DNA of 64,000 nt from Roseiarcus sp963835215 (lineage in GTDB: Bacteria; Pseudomonadota; Alphaproteobacteria; Rhizobiales; Beijerinckiaceae). Made by a program: the position numbers and the translations under genes. Location of the stretch: contig CAWIES010000004.1 in assembly GCA_963835215.1 (NCBI GenBank), positions 972,177-1,036,176 on the forward strand. Reading direction: 5' to 3'. The notes under the pieces were generated by a model that ran no database searches, had not been told where the DNA came from, and worked only from the letters and a program-made list of their open reading frames with translations. Shown here in pieces: positions 18,204 through 28,898 of the stretch; the stretch's first letter is position 1, and each line of letters opens with the position of its first letter.

Positions 18204-18845
18204 ATGGAAGTGTATTTTTCGCCGCTGTCCTGCTCGCTCGCCACCCGCATCGCGCTCTACGAAACGGAGCAGAGCGCGGATTTCCTCGAAGTCGACCCGC
18301 CGACCAAGCGGCTCGTTCCCAGCGGCGACGACTATCTGGAAATCTACCCGCTCGGCCTGGTGCCGACCCTGCGCGCGGACGATGGTCAATTCATCTCCGA
18401 GAACGCGGCGATCCTGCAATATGTCGCCGACCAGCGACCGCAAAGCGGCCTCGCGCCGGCGAATGCCACCGGGCGCACCCAGTTGCATCAATGGCTGTGC
18501 TTCATCGGCACCGAGTTGCACAAGGCGCTGTTCGTGCCGCTGCTCGACAAGAAGGCGCCGCCGGAAGTCAAAGCCTATGTGCTCGGCAAATATCGCTCGC
18601 GGCTCGAATTCCTAGACGCGCAACTTGCGCGGCGCGAGTTTCTGCTCGACCGCTTCACCGTCGCCGACGCCTATCTGACGACCGTCCTCAACTGGTCGCA
18701 GGTGCTCCCGGCAATCGAACTCAGCCGCTATCCCGCCCTCGCGAAATATCTCGAGAACATGCGAAAGCGGCCGAGCGTCGCCACGGCGATCGCCGAGGAG
18801 GCGACGATGTGGCGCGCCGAGATGGCGCGGCACGCGGCCGTATGA
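18204..18845 (+). CDS. glutathione S-transferase
   Basis: 213 aa, thioredoxin-like N-domain (MEVYFSPLSCSLATRIAL) with a Ser/Cys active-site region as in beta-class GSTs, LGLVPTLRADDGQFISENAAILQ carrying the cis-Pro and Glu-Asn-Ala-Ala glutathione-binding motif, then an all-helical C-domain with FTVADAYL. Conjugates or reduces electrophiles with glutathione in the cytoplasm; substrate unknown. ATG at 18204 is preceded by GGAGGGG. It is expressed from the operator region shared with the divergent TetR gene and followed after 12 bases by an NTF2-like gene. Confidence 0.93.
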   Translation: MEVYFSPLSCSLATRIALYETEQSADFLEVDPPTKRLVPSGDDYLEIYPLGLVPTLRADDGQFISENAAILQYVADQRPQSGLAPANATGRTQLHQWLCFIGTELHKALFVPLLDKKAPPEVKAYVLGKYRSRLEFLDAQLARREFLLDRFTVADAYLTTVLNWSQVLPAIELSRYPALAKYLENMRKRPSVATAIAEEATMWRAEMARHAAV

Positions 18846-18857
18846 GGATACTGTTCG

Positions 18858-19241
18858 ATGAATGAAACCCCGACGACATTGGCGGCCGAGCGACTGGTTG
18901 TGCGTTTCATCGAAGTCTGGAACGAAACCGAACCCAAGGCGCGACGACGCGCGGTCGAGAGCCTGTGGACAAGCGAGGGCGGTCATCTGATGGGCGCGAA
19001 CCAGGCGTTCGGGTGGGACGCGCTCGAAGCGAGGGTAAAGGCCTCGCATGAGCGAAGCGTCGTCGAGGGCAAAAACGTCTTTCGCTCGGCAAACGCCGTC
19101 CAATCTCTGCCCGGCGTCATAAAATTTCGTTGGGACATGGCGAGACGCGAGAGCGGCGAGATCGCGGCGACCGGCGTCGGCTTTCTGATGCTCGACGACG
19201 CGGGCAAGATTGCCTGCGACTATCTTTTCACCGAGACCTGA
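18858..19241 (+). CDS. NTF2-like (SnoaL-type) protein
   Basis: 127 aa, one small cone-shaped alpha+beta domain of the nuclear-transport-factor-2 superfamily: RFIEVWNETEPKARRRAVESLW, the central ALEARVKASHER helix and the strand VIKFRWDMARRESG. Members are binding proteins or isomerases/hydrolases, and no catalytic residues can be fixed here. Twelve bases after the GST gene and probably in its operon, so likely part of the same TetR-controlled response. Confidence 0.78.
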   Translation: MNETPTTLAAERLVVRFIEVWNETEPKARRRAVESLWTSEGGHLMGANQAFGWDALEARVKASHERSVVEGKNVFRSANAVQSLPGVIKFRWDMARRESGEIAATGVGFLMLDDAGKIACDYLFTET

Positions 19242-19600
19242 CGGCGCGGTGATATACGTCAAAAGCGACGCGAATGACCCCAGCAGCGCACGTACGACTG
19301 GGGGTCATTCCCGCCTGCGTCGTGGCGATTCCCGGTGCGGAACCACACGCGCCCTGACGGGTTGTCGAAGACGTTACAGGGAATCTGCATGCGCGGACCG
19401 GCGAGCTGCAATGTCGCCATATTCTAGGGCTACCGCGATTGGGTAGTCGTCGTGCGTCGAGGTTTAGTTGCGTATTGTTTGACTTAAATCGACCACTTTA
19501 GATCGACCGCTTTAAATCGAACGCTTTCCTGCCGACCAATTGCGTCGGCGGCGCGATCCGCGTGTCCAGACAACGCGGACGCCATAGTTGGGAGGAAACT
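19242..19600. other. 359-base intergenic stretch with hairpin and 14-bp tandem repeat
   Basis: No coding region seen. It holds an inverted repeat AATGACCCC...GGGGTCATT at about 19272-19309 that could end the gst operon. Three tandem 14-base units lie at 19484-19525 (TTAAATCGACCACT, TTAGATCGACCGCT, TTAAATCGAACGCT) upstream of the BON gene. The repeats may be regulator sites. Confidence 0.6.
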
Positions 19601-20053
19601 ATGACTGAGCGAAATCGTGATATTTTTTCCGAAAATGCCGGCGCCCAGGAGCCGTGGAGCGTGGTCGAAGGCGCACGCGCCGCGACGCAATACCTGACCA
19701 AACAAACCGACGCTCTCGGGCGCGGCGCGGCCGACCTTGGCGCCTCGCCCGACGCGCGCGGCGAGCAAATGGCCGCCGAGGCGCGCAACGCGATCTTCTG
19801 GGACCTCGCGGTGCCGCGCAACCGGATCAGCGTCCATTGCGACCACGGTTGGCTGACGCTGACCGGCGCGGTCGATCGCGCCTATCAGCGCAGCGCGGCC
19901 GAGGCCGATGTGGTCAGGGTGGCGGGCGTGCGCGGGGTCACCAACGCGATCATTGTCAGGGCGCAAGACGAGAACTCCGGCGTCGCCGATCGCGGTCGCC
20001 TAAACCTCGCCTGCACGCGCCGCTCGACAAGCGGGCCCCGATTCTGTCACTAG
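19601..20053 (+). CDS. BON-domain protein
   Basis: 150 aa. A disordered, charged N-terminus is followed by one BON domain (about residues 55-125): RNAIFWDLAVPRNRISVHCD, HGWLTLTGAVDRAYQRSAAE and VAGVRGVTNAIIV. BON domains bind lipids or membranes and are often stress-induced. No signal peptide is visible, so a cytoplasmic or peripheral role is likely. ATG at 19601 has GGGAGGAAACT directly upstream; the in-frame start at 19562 lacks this. Confidence 0.82.
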   Translation: MTERNRDIFSENAGAQEPWSVVEGARAATQYLTKQTDALGRGAADLGASPDARGEQMAAEARNAIFWDLAVPRNRISVHCDHGWLTLTGAVDRAYQRSAAEADVVRVAGVRGVTNAIIVRAQDENSGVADRGRLNLACTRRSTSGPRFCH

Positions 20054-20059
20054 TCCGGC

Positions 20060-21487
<1,428 letters not shown>

Positions 21488-21583
21488 CGAACCCAAACGG
21501 CTTGGTTATAAGGCCGGGCGATGAAGCGGCGGGCGCCCGTCGCGAGACCCCGATTCTTTCTGTGCGGGTGCGAGGCTCGGTTC

Positions 21584-22333
21584 ATGCCTTCCTATCTTGA
21601 TCTGGCGGTGCTGGGCGTCATCCTCGTCTCCGCCCTGCTGTCGCTGATGCGCGGTTTCACCCGCGAAGTGCTCGCCATCGCCTCGTGGGGCGCCGCCGCG
21701 GCGGCGGCCTATTATTTCTATCCAAAGGTGATGCCGTACGCCGCGCCCTACATCCACAAGGAGATCGTCGCCGAGGCGGTCTCGGCGGCGGCGGTCTTTT
21801 TCGTCACCCTGATCATCGTCTCGCTGTTCACCGTCCGCCTCTCGGACGCGATTCTCGACAGCAAGATCGGCGCGCTCGATCGCTCGCTCGGTTTCCTGTT
21901 CGGGGCGGCGCGCGGCTACTTGCTGGCGGTCATCGCCTTCTCCATATTCAACTGGCTGGTCGCTGAACCCCAGCAGCCCGAATGGGTGCGAACCGCCAAA
22001 ACGCGCCCCGCCCTGCTTGAGACCGCGGACAAGATTATCGCAATGTTGCCAGAGGACGCCGCGACGACGCTCGAAGGTTGGATCAAGTCGAAGAACGCCG
22101 CCGCCGCGCCGGCAGAGGAGCCGCCGGACGAGTCGACGACCCCGCCCGTGACCGTCCCCGCGGCCTCGCCGACGCCCGCCGCCACGCCGACGCCCTCAGC
22201 TTCCGCGGCCCCGGCCGCCTCGCCCTCGCCAAATTCGGCTGACAAGCAGAAACTCGATACACTGATCAACAAGGGGGTGCCCCTGCCCTCGCCAGCTGCG
22301 CCGGCCGTCATGCCGTCGCCGCGCAAGACCTGA
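21584..22333 (+). CDS. cvpA: CvpA family membrane protein
   Basis: 249 aa. Four hydrophobic segments in the first about 150 residues (LDLAVLGVILVSALLSLMRG at the start) form the CvpA domain. The C-terminal 90 residues are a Pro/Ala/Thr-rich low-complexity tail, probably disordered. CvpA is an inner-membrane protein linked to colicin V export and envelope stress. ATG at 21584 chosen at the first membrane segment. It lies seven bases before purF, as in many proteobacteria. Confidence 0.9.
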   Translation: MPSYLDLAVLGVILVSALLSLMRGFTREVLAIASWGAAAAAAYYFYPKVMPYAAPYIHKEIVAEAVSAAAVFFVTLIIVSLFTVRLSDAILDSKIGALDRSLGFLFGAARGYLLAVIAFSIFNWLVAEPQQPEWVRTAKTRPALLETADKIIAMLPEDAATTLEGWIKSKNAAAAPAEEPPDESTTPPVTVPAASPTPAATPTPSASAAPAASPSPNSADKQKLDTLINKGVPLPSPAAPAVMPSPRKT

Positions 22334-22339
22334 GGGACG

Positions 22340-23812
22340 ATGGCAAACGCCAGCGCCGCGACCGACGACTTCGATCCCGAGGGCGACCGTCTGCGCGAGG
22401 AATGCGGCGTTTTCGGCATTTTCGGCCATCCGAGCGCGGCGGCGATCACCGCGCTTGGCCTGCACGCGCTGCAGCATCGCGGCCAGGAGGCGGCGGGCAT
22501 CGTCGCCTTCGACGGCCAGCGGTTCCACTCCGAGCGTCGCCTCGGGCTGGTCGGCGACCATTTCTCCAGCGCCGCGACCATCGAGCGGCTGCCCGGCTCC
22601 GCCGCCGTTGGCCATGTGCGCTATTCGACCACTGGCGAGACAATTCTGCGCAACGTCCAGCCGCTGTTCGCCGAGCTTGAGGCCGGCGGCCTCGCCGTCG
22701 CCCACAACGGCAACCTGACCAACGGGCTGACGCTTCGGCGCGAGCTGATCCGCGAGGGCGCGATCTGCCAGTCGACGTCCGACACCGAGGTCGTGCTGCT
22801 GCTTTCGGCGCGCTCGCGCCGGCAGCGGATCGTCGACCGTTTCATCGAGGCGCTCGGTCAGATCGAGGGCGCCTACGCGCTGGTCGCGCTCACCAACAAG
22901 AAGCTGATCGGCGCGCGCGATCCGCTCGGCATCCGCCCGCTGGTGCTGGGCGAGCTCGACGGCTGTCCGATCCTGGCCTCCGAGACCTGCGCGCTCGACA
23001 TCATCGGCGCCAAGTTCGTGCGCGACGTCGAGAACGGCGAAGTCGTCGTCATCGACGCCACGGGCGTCAAGAGCCTCAAGCCCTTCCCGCCGCAACCGAT
23101 GCGGCCGTGCATTTTCGAATACGTCTATTTCGCCCGGCCCGATTCCGTCGTCCACGGCCGTTCGGTCTACGACGCGCGCAAAGCGATGGGCGCGCAACTG
23201 GCCAAGGAGGCGCCGGCCAACGCCGACGTCGTGGTGCCGGTTCCCGATTCCGGCGTTCCGGCGGCGCTCGGCTACGCCGCCGCGTGCGGCGTGCCCTTCG
23301 AGATTGGCATCATCCGCAACCACTACGTCGGGCGCACCTTCATCCAGCCGACCCAGGCGATCCGCGAACTCGGCGTGCGCATGAAACACAGCGCCAACCG
23401 CGCCGTGGTCGCCGGCAAGCGCGTCGTGCTGATCGACGATTCGATCGTGCGCGGCACCACCAGCGTCAAGATCGTGCGGATGATGCGCGAGGCCGGCGCG
23501 CGCGAAGTGCACTTGCGCATTTCCTCGCCCCCGATCACCCATCCCGATTTCTACGGCATCGACATGCCCGAGCGCGACAAACTGCTCGCCGCGCGCATGG
23601 ACCTCGAAGGCATGCGCCGCTTCATGGGCGTCGACAGCCTTGCCTTCCTGTCGATCGATGGAACCTATCGCGCGATGGGCTATAGCGGCCGCGACGATCG
23701 CCGGCCGCAGTTTACCGACCATTACTTCACCGGCGACTATCCCACCCGGCTGACCGACCGCAACGGCGAAGCCGACGTGCTGCAAATGTCGCTGCTCGCC
23801 GAAGCGAGCTGA
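22340..23812 (+). CDS. purF: amidophosphoribosyltransferase
   Basis: 490 aa; first committed step of purine synthesis, making phosphoribosylamine from PRPP and glutamine. The N-terminal glutamine amidotransferase uses the Cys in REECGVFGIFGH as nucleophile after propeptide removal, with HRGQEAAGI and NGNLTN motifs. The C-terminal phosphoribosyltransferase has the PRPP loop VVLIDDSIVRGTTS. IRNHYVGRTFIQP is conserved. Confidence 0.97.
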   Translation: MANASAATDDFDPEGDRLREECGVFGIFGHPSAAAITALGLHALQHRGQEAAGIVAFDGQRFHSERRLGLVGDHFSSAATIERLPGSAAVGHVRYSTTGETILRNVQPLFAELEAGGLAVAHNGNLTNGLTLRRELIREGAICQSTSDTEVVLLLSARSRRQRIVDRFIEALGQIEGAYALVALTNKKLIGARDPLGIRPLVLGELDGCPILASETCALDIIGAKFVRDVENGEVVVIDATGVKSLKPFPPQPMRPCIFEYVYFARPDSVVHGRSVYDARKAMGAQLAKEAPANADVVVPVPDSGVPAALGYAAACGVPFEIGIIRNHYVGRTFIQPTQAIRELGVRMKHSANRAVVAGKRVVLIDDSIVRGTTSVKIVRMMREAGAREVHLRISSPPITHPDFYGIDMPERDKLLAARMDLEGMRRFMGVDSLAFLSIDGTYRAMGYSGRDDRRPQFTDHYFTGDYPTRLTDRNGEADVLQMSLLAEAS

Positions 23813-23963
23813 CCCACGCCGGCGAAACGCTGGCGTCGCCCCTGCCTATCCACTACAAAAGCCAGGCGTCGCGCTTCCATTTGGAGGCGCGTCGCGGGCC
23901 TGCTAGACACACTGGCGATTGCCGCCCGGCCGACGTCGCTTGGGGCGGCCAGCCGGAGTTTCC

Positions 23964-25346
23964 ATGGCCACGCTCGAGGATGTCCTCTCGACGATCGACG
24001 CCGAACAGGGCGCAGCGCTCGATCGAGTGTTCGCGCTGCTGTCGATCCCATCGGTCTCAGCGGACCCCGCCCATTTTCCCGATTGCGATCGCGCCGCCGA
24101 CTGGCTGACGCGCGAACTGACCGATCTCGGCTTCGAGGCGGCGCGCCACGACACAACCGGGCGCCCGATGGTCGTTGGCTCGGCCAAGGCCAAGACCCGC
24201 GACGCGCCGAGCCTGCTGTTTTACGGCCATTACGACGTGCAGCCGGCCGACCCGCTCGAACTCTGGACAACCCCGCCCTACGAGCCGCGCCTCGCTGACG
24301 GACCCAACGGCAAGCGCATCGTCGCGCGCGGCGCCTGCGATGACAAAGGCCAGTTGATGACCTTTCTCGAAGCCTGCCGCGCCTTCCGCAAGACGGGCGG
24401 GCTGCCGTGCAACATCACCGTGCTGTTCGAGGGCGAGGAGGAGACCGGTTCGCCCTCGCTTCCCGCCTTCCTCACCGCCAACGCCAAGGCGCTAAAGGCC
24501 GATCTCGCGCTGGTGTGCGACACCAGCATGTGGGACGTCGCAACCCCGGCGATCACCACCATGCTGCGCGGCCTCGCGTTCGAGGAGGTGACCCTCACCG
24601 GCGCCAACCGCGATCTCCATTCTGGCCTTTACGGCGGCCCCGCGATCAACCCGATCCGCGTGCTGGCGCGCATCCTCGCCGATCTGCACGACGCCAATGG
24701 CGCCGTCACCCTGCCCGGCTTCTACGACGGCGTCGAAGAATTGCCCGAGGAGGTCGCCGAGCAATGGCGCGGCCTCGACTTCGACGAGGAGAAGTTCCTC
24801 GGCGATGTCGGACTGTCGGTCCCCGCCGGCGAGAAGGGCCGCTCGACGCTGGAGATGATCTGGTCGCGCCCGACCTGCGACGTCAACGGCATCGTCGGCG
24901 GCTACACCGGCGCCGGGGCGAAGACCGTGCTGCCGGCCAAGGCCAGCGCCAAAGTGTCGTTCCGCCTCGTCGGCAAGCAGAGCCCGGAGCGGATCGTCCA
25001 GAGCTTTCGCGCCTTCGTCAAAGCGCGCTTGCCCGCCGACGTCAAAGCGGAGTTCGGCTCCCATTCCTCCAGCTCGGCGATCTCGCTTCCCGCCCGCGGC
25101 GAGGCGGTGCTGCGTGCGCGGCGCGCGCTGGAAGCCGAATGGGGCCGCCCCGCGGTGCTGGTCGGCTCGGGCGGCTCGATCCCGGTCGTCGGCGCGCTCA
25201 AGCGCGAACTCGGCATGGACAGCCTGATGGTCGGCTTCAGCCTCGCCGACGACAACCTCCACTCGCCCAACGAGAAATACGAGCTGAGCTCGTTCCACAA
25301 GGGCGCGCGCTCCTGGGCGCGCATTCTCGCCGCGCTCGCCGCGTGA
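23964..25346 (+). CDS. M20 family dipeptidase/metallopeptidase
   Basis: 460 aa zinc peptidase of the M20 (ArgE/DapE/carnosinase-like) family. Metal-site motifs: FYGHYDVQPADP, RGACDDKGQ, FEGEEETGSPS (catalytic Glu) and the final His in DDNLHSPNE. The dimerisation lid lies around residues 215-330. Likely a cytoplasmic dipeptidase of broad specificity. ATG at 23964. Its stop overlaps the GTG of a Nudix gene (GTGA), so the two are translationally coupled. Confidence 0.92.
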   Translation: MATLEDVLSTIDAEQGAALDRVFALLSIPSVSADPAHFPDCDRAADWLTRELTDLGFEAARHDTTGRPMVVGSAKAKTRDAPSLLFYGHYDVQPADPLELWTTPPYEPRLADGPNGKRIVARGACDDKGQLMTFLEACRAFRKTGGLPCNITVLFEGEEETGSPSLPAFLTANAKALKADLALVCDTSMWDVATPAITTMLRGLAFEEVTLTGANRDLHSGLYGGPAINPIRVLARILADLHDANGAVTLPGFYDGVEELPEEVAEQWRGLDFDEEKFLGDVGLSVPAGEKGRSTLEMIWSRPTCDVNGIVGGYTGAGAKTVLPAKASAKVSFRLVGKQSPERIVQSFRAFVKARLPADVKAEFGSHSSSSAISLPARGEAVLRARRALEAEWGRPAVLVGSGGSIPVVGALKRELGMDSLMVGFSLADDNLHSPNEKYELSSFHKGARSWARILAALAA

Positions 25347-25744
25347 GGACGGGGGCGCCTGCGGTCGGCTGCGGCGCGGCGATCGTGCGCGAGGGTCGCC
25401 TGCTGCTGGTCAAGCGGCTGCGGCCGCCGGAAGCTGGCGCGTGGAGCCTGGCTGGGGGCAAGGTCGAATTCCTCGAGCGTGTGGCCGACGCGGTTGTTCG
25501 CGAGGTCCGTGAAGAGATCGGCGTCGAGATTGCGCTCGAACGCCTGCTCGGCGTCGTCGAGACCATCGGCCTCGAGGGCCAGCACTGGGTTTCGCCGATC
25601 TATCTCGCCCATCTCACCGCCGGCGAACCGCAAAATTGCGAGCCGGAAAAACACGCCGAAGTCGCCTGGTTCACGCTCGATTGTCCGCCCGAGCCGCTTT
25701 CGGTCGCCGCGCGCCAGGCCTTCGCCGCCCTCACAGCGCGCTGA
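25343..25744 (+). CDS. Nudix hydrolase
   Basis: 133 aa. The Nudix box GGKVEFLERVADAVVREVRE followed by EIGVE satisfies the G-x5-E-x7-REUxEExGU pattern. It hydrolyses a nucleoside-diphosphate-linked compound, probably a dNTP or sugar nucleotide; the substrate is not predictable. The GTG at 25343 overlaps the peptidase stop. The reading frame is open much further upstream inside the peptidase, but only this part has Nudix sequence. Confidence 0.88.
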   Translation: MRTGAPAVGCGAAIVREGRLLLVKRLRPPEAGAWSLAGGKVEFLERVADAVVREVREEIGVEIALERLLGVVETIGLEGQHWVSPIYLAHLTAGEPQNCEPEKHAEVAWFTLDCPPEPLSVAARQAFAALTAR

Positions 25745-25752
25745 CGCGGCCC

Positions 25753-25786
25753 GTTTCTTAACAGTCTCCGTTCCTTAACAGTCTCA
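25753..25786. repeat. 17-base tandem duplication upstream of rel
   Basis: GTTTCTTAACAGTCTCC is followed at once by GTTCCTTAACAGTCTCA (15 of 17 identical). It sits in the gap before the rel gene; possibly a regulator site or a simple duplication. Confidence 0.6.
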
Positions 25787-25877
25787 AAGCGAGGAATCGC
25801 TTGCGCGGCGCGGCGGGCGTCTGGATACTGGCGCGTCGCCTAACCCATCTAAACCCTTGCGAGGCCCGAACCGATCA

Positions 25878-28076
25878 ATGATGCGGCAGTATGAACTGGT
25901 CGAACGCGTCCGCCGCTACAATCCGAACGCCAACGAAGACTTGCTTAACCGCGCTTATGTCTTCGCGATGAAGGCGCACGGCGTGCAGAAACGCGCCTCC
26001 GGCGACCCGTTCTTCTCGCATCCGCTCGAAGTGGCGGCGATCCTGACCGATCTCAAGCTCGACGAGGCGACGATCGTCGCCGCGGTGCTGCACGATACGA
26101 TTGAGGACACCAACGCCACCCGCGAAGAGATCGACACCATCTTCGGCCCGGAGATCGGCGGGTTGGTCGAAGGCCTGACCAAGCTCAATCGGCTCGACTT
26201 CGCCACCAAGCACGCGCAGCAGGCGGAGAATTTTCGCAAATTGCTGCTCGCCATCGCCGACGACGCGCGCGTGCTGCTGATCAAGCTCGCCGACCGCCTG
26301 CACAACATGCGCACGCTGAGCTTCATGCCGACGGACAAGCGCGGCCGCATCGCGCAGGACACGCTCGACATCTACGCGCCGCTCGCCGGCCGCATGGGCA
26401 TGCAAGGCCTGCGCAGCGAACTCGAGGAACTCGCCTTCCGCTATCTGACGCCCGACGCCTATGGGCTGATCATGACGCGGCTGGAGGAGCTCAAGGGCAA
26501 GAACGGCGCGCTGATCGCCCGCATCGCCGCAGAGCTCACCGACCAGTTCGTGCGGCGCGGCATCAAGGTCGAGGTCAAGGGCCGCCAGAAGCAGGCTTAC
26601 TCCGTGTGGCGCAAGATGGAGCGCAACTCGATCGCATTCGAGCAGCTCTCCGATATTTACGGCTTCCGCATTCTCGTCGACACGGTCGCCGACTGCTACG
26701 CCGCCGTCGGCGTCGCGCACACCACCTGGCCCGCTGTGCCCGGCCGCTTCAAGGACTACATCTCGACGCCCAAGCAGAACGACTATCGCTCGATCCACAC
26801 GACCGTCATCGGCCCCGGCAGCCAGCGTGTCGAGCTGCAGATCCGCACCTACGACATGCACGAGATCGCCGAATACGGCATCGCCGCCCATGCGCTCTAT
26901 AAGGACAGCGCCGGCCACGTCGAGCCGATCGACGCAGGCGAGAGCCGCGCCTATCGCGGCCTCCGCCAGACGATCGAGGCGTTGGCGAGCGACAACTCGG
27001 AGAAGTTCCTCGAGCACACCAAGCTCGAGCTGTTCCAGGATCAGGTGTTTTGCTTCACTCCCAAGGGGCGGCTGATCGCCTTGCCGCGCGGGGCGACTGC
27101 AATCGACTTTGCCTACGCCGTCCACACCGACGTCGGCAATTCGGCGGTCGGGGCGAAGATCAACGGCCGCATCGCGCCGCTGATCTCGACCTTGCGCAAC
27201 GGCGACGAGGTGCTGATCGTGCGCTCCGACAGCCGCGCCCCGCCCGCCGCCTGGGACAGTCTGGTGGTCACGGGGCGCGCGCGCGCCGCCATCCGCCGCG
27301 CGACCCGCGAAGCGGCCAAGACGCAATATGGCGGCCTTGGCCGCAAGATCGTCGAGAGCGCCTTCTTGCGCGCGGGGCGCAAGTTTTCCGAAGCCAAACT
27401 CAAGGCGGCGCTGTCGCGTCTCGCGCGCGCTTCGATCGACGACGTCTTCATCAGCGTCGGGCGCGGCGAATTGTATTCGGAAGATGTGGTGCGAGCGATC
27501 TATCCCGACTTCAAAGAGGACCGCAAAGCCGGCCCCGCCGTGGCGCCGGGCGAAAGCGGCTGGTTCGGCCTCGCCAAGGCGGCCAATCTCGTCTTCCGCG
27601 TGCCGGGCAAGGGCGAGAACGGCGAGCCGCTGCCGCTGCGCGGGGTGGAATGGGATACGCCGGTGCGTTTTGCCCCCAAGGGCGGCGCGGTGCCGGGCGA
27701 GCGCATCATCGGTATTCGCACGTCCGACAACGGCATCACCGTCTATCCGATCCATTCGCCCGCGCTGGTCGAGTTCGACGACAAACCGGAACTGTGGCTC
27801 GACGTGCGCTGGGACCTCGACACTGGCGCCAAGGCGCTCTACCCGACGCAGATCCAGGTGACGACGCTCAACGAGCCAGGCGCGCTCGGCGTCATTTCCA
27901 CCACCATCGGCGAGACCGGGGCCAATATCGACAACATCGTCTTCAACCCGACCGGGCCAGATTTCCAAGAGGTGCGCTTCGATCTGCAAGTCTTCGACAT
28001 CCAGCACCTCAACGCGATCATCGCCCAATTGCGCGACAAGCCGGTCGTCTCCAAGGTCGAGCGACTGAGCGGCTGA
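25878..28076 (+). CDS. rel: bifunctional (p)ppGpp synthetase/hydrolase
   Basis: 732 aa RSH protein of the stringent response. Order: HD hydrolase with AAVLHDTIEDT and KLADRLHNMRTL (residues 20-190), synthetase with LSDIYGFRILV and GRFKDYISTPKQNDYRS (230-350), TGS domain with CFTPKGRLIALPRGATAIDFA (about 385-450), and a C-terminal ACT domain (LNEPGALGVISTTIGETG). Both catalytic halves keep their signature residues, so synthesis and hydrolysis are expected. The tandem ATGs at 25878/25881 precede RQYELVERVRRYNP, the usual alphaproteobacterial beginning. Confidence 0.95.
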   Translation: MMRQYELVERVRRYNPNANEDLLNRAYVFAMKAHGVQKRASGDPFFSHPLEVAAILTDLKLDEATIVAAVLHDTIEDTNATREEIDTIFGPEIGGLVEGLTKLNRLDFATKHAQQAENFRKLLLAIADDARVLLIKLADRLHNMRTLSFMPTDKRGRIAQDTLDIYAPLAGRMGMQGLRSELEELAFRYLTPDAYGLIMTRLEELKGKNGALIARIAAELTDQFVRRGIKVEVKGRQKQAYSVWRKMERNSIAFEQLSDIYGFRILVDTVADCYAAVGVAHTTWPAVPGRFKDYISTPKQNDYRSIHTTVIGPGSQRVELQIRTYDMHEIAEYGIAAHALYKDSAGHVEPIDAGESRAYRGLRQTIEALASDNSEKFLEHTKLELFQDQVFCFTPKGRLIALPRGATAIDFAYAVHTDVGNSAVGAKINGRIAPLISTLRNGDEVLIVRSDSRAPPAAWDSLVVTGRARAAIRRATREAAKTQYGGLGRKIVESAFLRAGRKFSEAKLKAALSRLARASIDDVFISVGRGELYSEDVVRAIYPDFKEDRKAGPAVAPGESGWFGLAKAANLVFRVPGKGENGEPLPLRGVEWDTPVRFAPKGGAVPGERIIGIRTSDNGITVYPIHSPALVEFDDKPELWLDVRWDLDTGAKALYPTQIQVTTLNEPGALGVISTTIGETGANIDNIVFNPTGPDFQEVRFDLQVFDIQHLNAIIAQLRDKPVVSKVERLSG

Positions 28077-28078
28077 GC

Positions 28079-28127
28079 CTTGTAGGCGCGGAAAGAAGAC
28101 CCGGTCGGCGCCTGCGTCTACAAGGGC
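28079..28127 (+). terminator. inverted repeat after rel
   Basis: CCTTGTAG at 28079 pairs with CTACAAGG ending at about 28127 around a GC-rich interior. It is a probable transcription end just past the rel stop; no clear T-run follows. Confidence 0.45.
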
Positions 28128-28154
28128 GCTGGGCAAGCGTTGGAGACCCGATTG

Positions 28155-28670
28155 ATGCCGCTCTATTTCGCCTATGGCTCGAACATGGACGTCGGCGCGA
28201 TGGCGAGCCGTTGCCCGCGCTCGAAGGCGCTCGGCCCCGCCCGCCTGCCTCGCCACCGGCTGGCGGTGATGCGTGAGGGCTGGCTGACGGCGAGCCGCGA
28301 CGCGCGCGGCGAGGTCCATGGCGTGCTGTGGGACGTCGCGTTCGCCGACGTCACCGCGCTCGACCGCCACGAGGGGCTCGCTGGCGGCCTCTACGTGAAG
28401 GTCTCCCAGCCGGTGATCGCCGCCAGCGGCCCCAAACGGGCGCTGATCTATTTCGGCGCCAACGGCGGTCCTGGCGTCGCGCAGGCCAGGTACATCGCCG
28501 ACGTGCTCAAGGCGGCGCGCGCCTGGTCCCTGCCCGACGCCGCGATCACGCGGCTGGAGGCCTTCGCCGCGCAAGCCGGCGTCGTTGATCAGGGCAAAGC
28601 GGCGCCGGCGCACGACGCCGTCGCTCCGGGCGTGCGCCCGCTGTTCGCGACGCCCCTCGACCGGACGTGA
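28155..28670 (+). CDS. gamma-glutamylcyclotransferase-like protein
   Basis: 171 aa, GGCT/AIG2-like fold. The glycine-rich loop LYFAYGSNMD begins the protein, and VTALDRHEGL carries the conserved acidic residue of the family. It would cyclise a gamma-glutamyl amine or peptide to 5-oxoproline; exact substrate unknown. I prefer the ATG at 28155 because PLYFAYGSN is the normal N-terminus; a TTG at 28140 is less likely. Confidence 0.85.
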   Translation: MPLYFAYGSNMDVGAMASRCPRSKALGPARLPRHRLAVMREGWLTASRDARGEVHGVLWDVAFADVTALDRHEGLAGGLYVKVSQPVIAASGPKRALIYFGANGGPGVAQARYIADVLKAARAWSLPDAAITRLEAFAAQAGVVDQGKAAPAHDAVAPGVRPLFATPLDRT

Positions 28671-28676
28671 CTTTGC

Positions 28677-28699
28677 CGGCGCGGTCAGCGACCGCGCCG
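28677..28699 (+). terminator. hairpin after the GGCT-like gene
   Basis: CGGCGCGGTC/GACCGCGCCG with a 3-base loop, seven bases beyond the stop at 28670. It is strong but lacks a T-run. The rest of the gap to 28898 shows nothing further. Confidence 0.45.
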
Positions 28700-28898
28700 A
28701 CAGGCATGCCCCTGCGCGAGCCGTCGTTGGTGATTTGGTTACGAAGCCACGCAATTTTTTGGCGGCGGGCGCGGGAGCGGCGCGTAATTAACCGCTCTTG
28801 CGCGATCGGCTTAACCAGTCTTTCGCCTGCCGCGCGCAGGCTGCCTCCAAATTCGGCTCGGCGCGCGCCAGGCCGCCACCCTGACAACCATCGCGACC

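Noticed and set aside
25875..28754. A 959-residue minus-strand open frame opposite rel
   Set aside because: Shadow of the rel gene; composition and lack of any domain rule it out.
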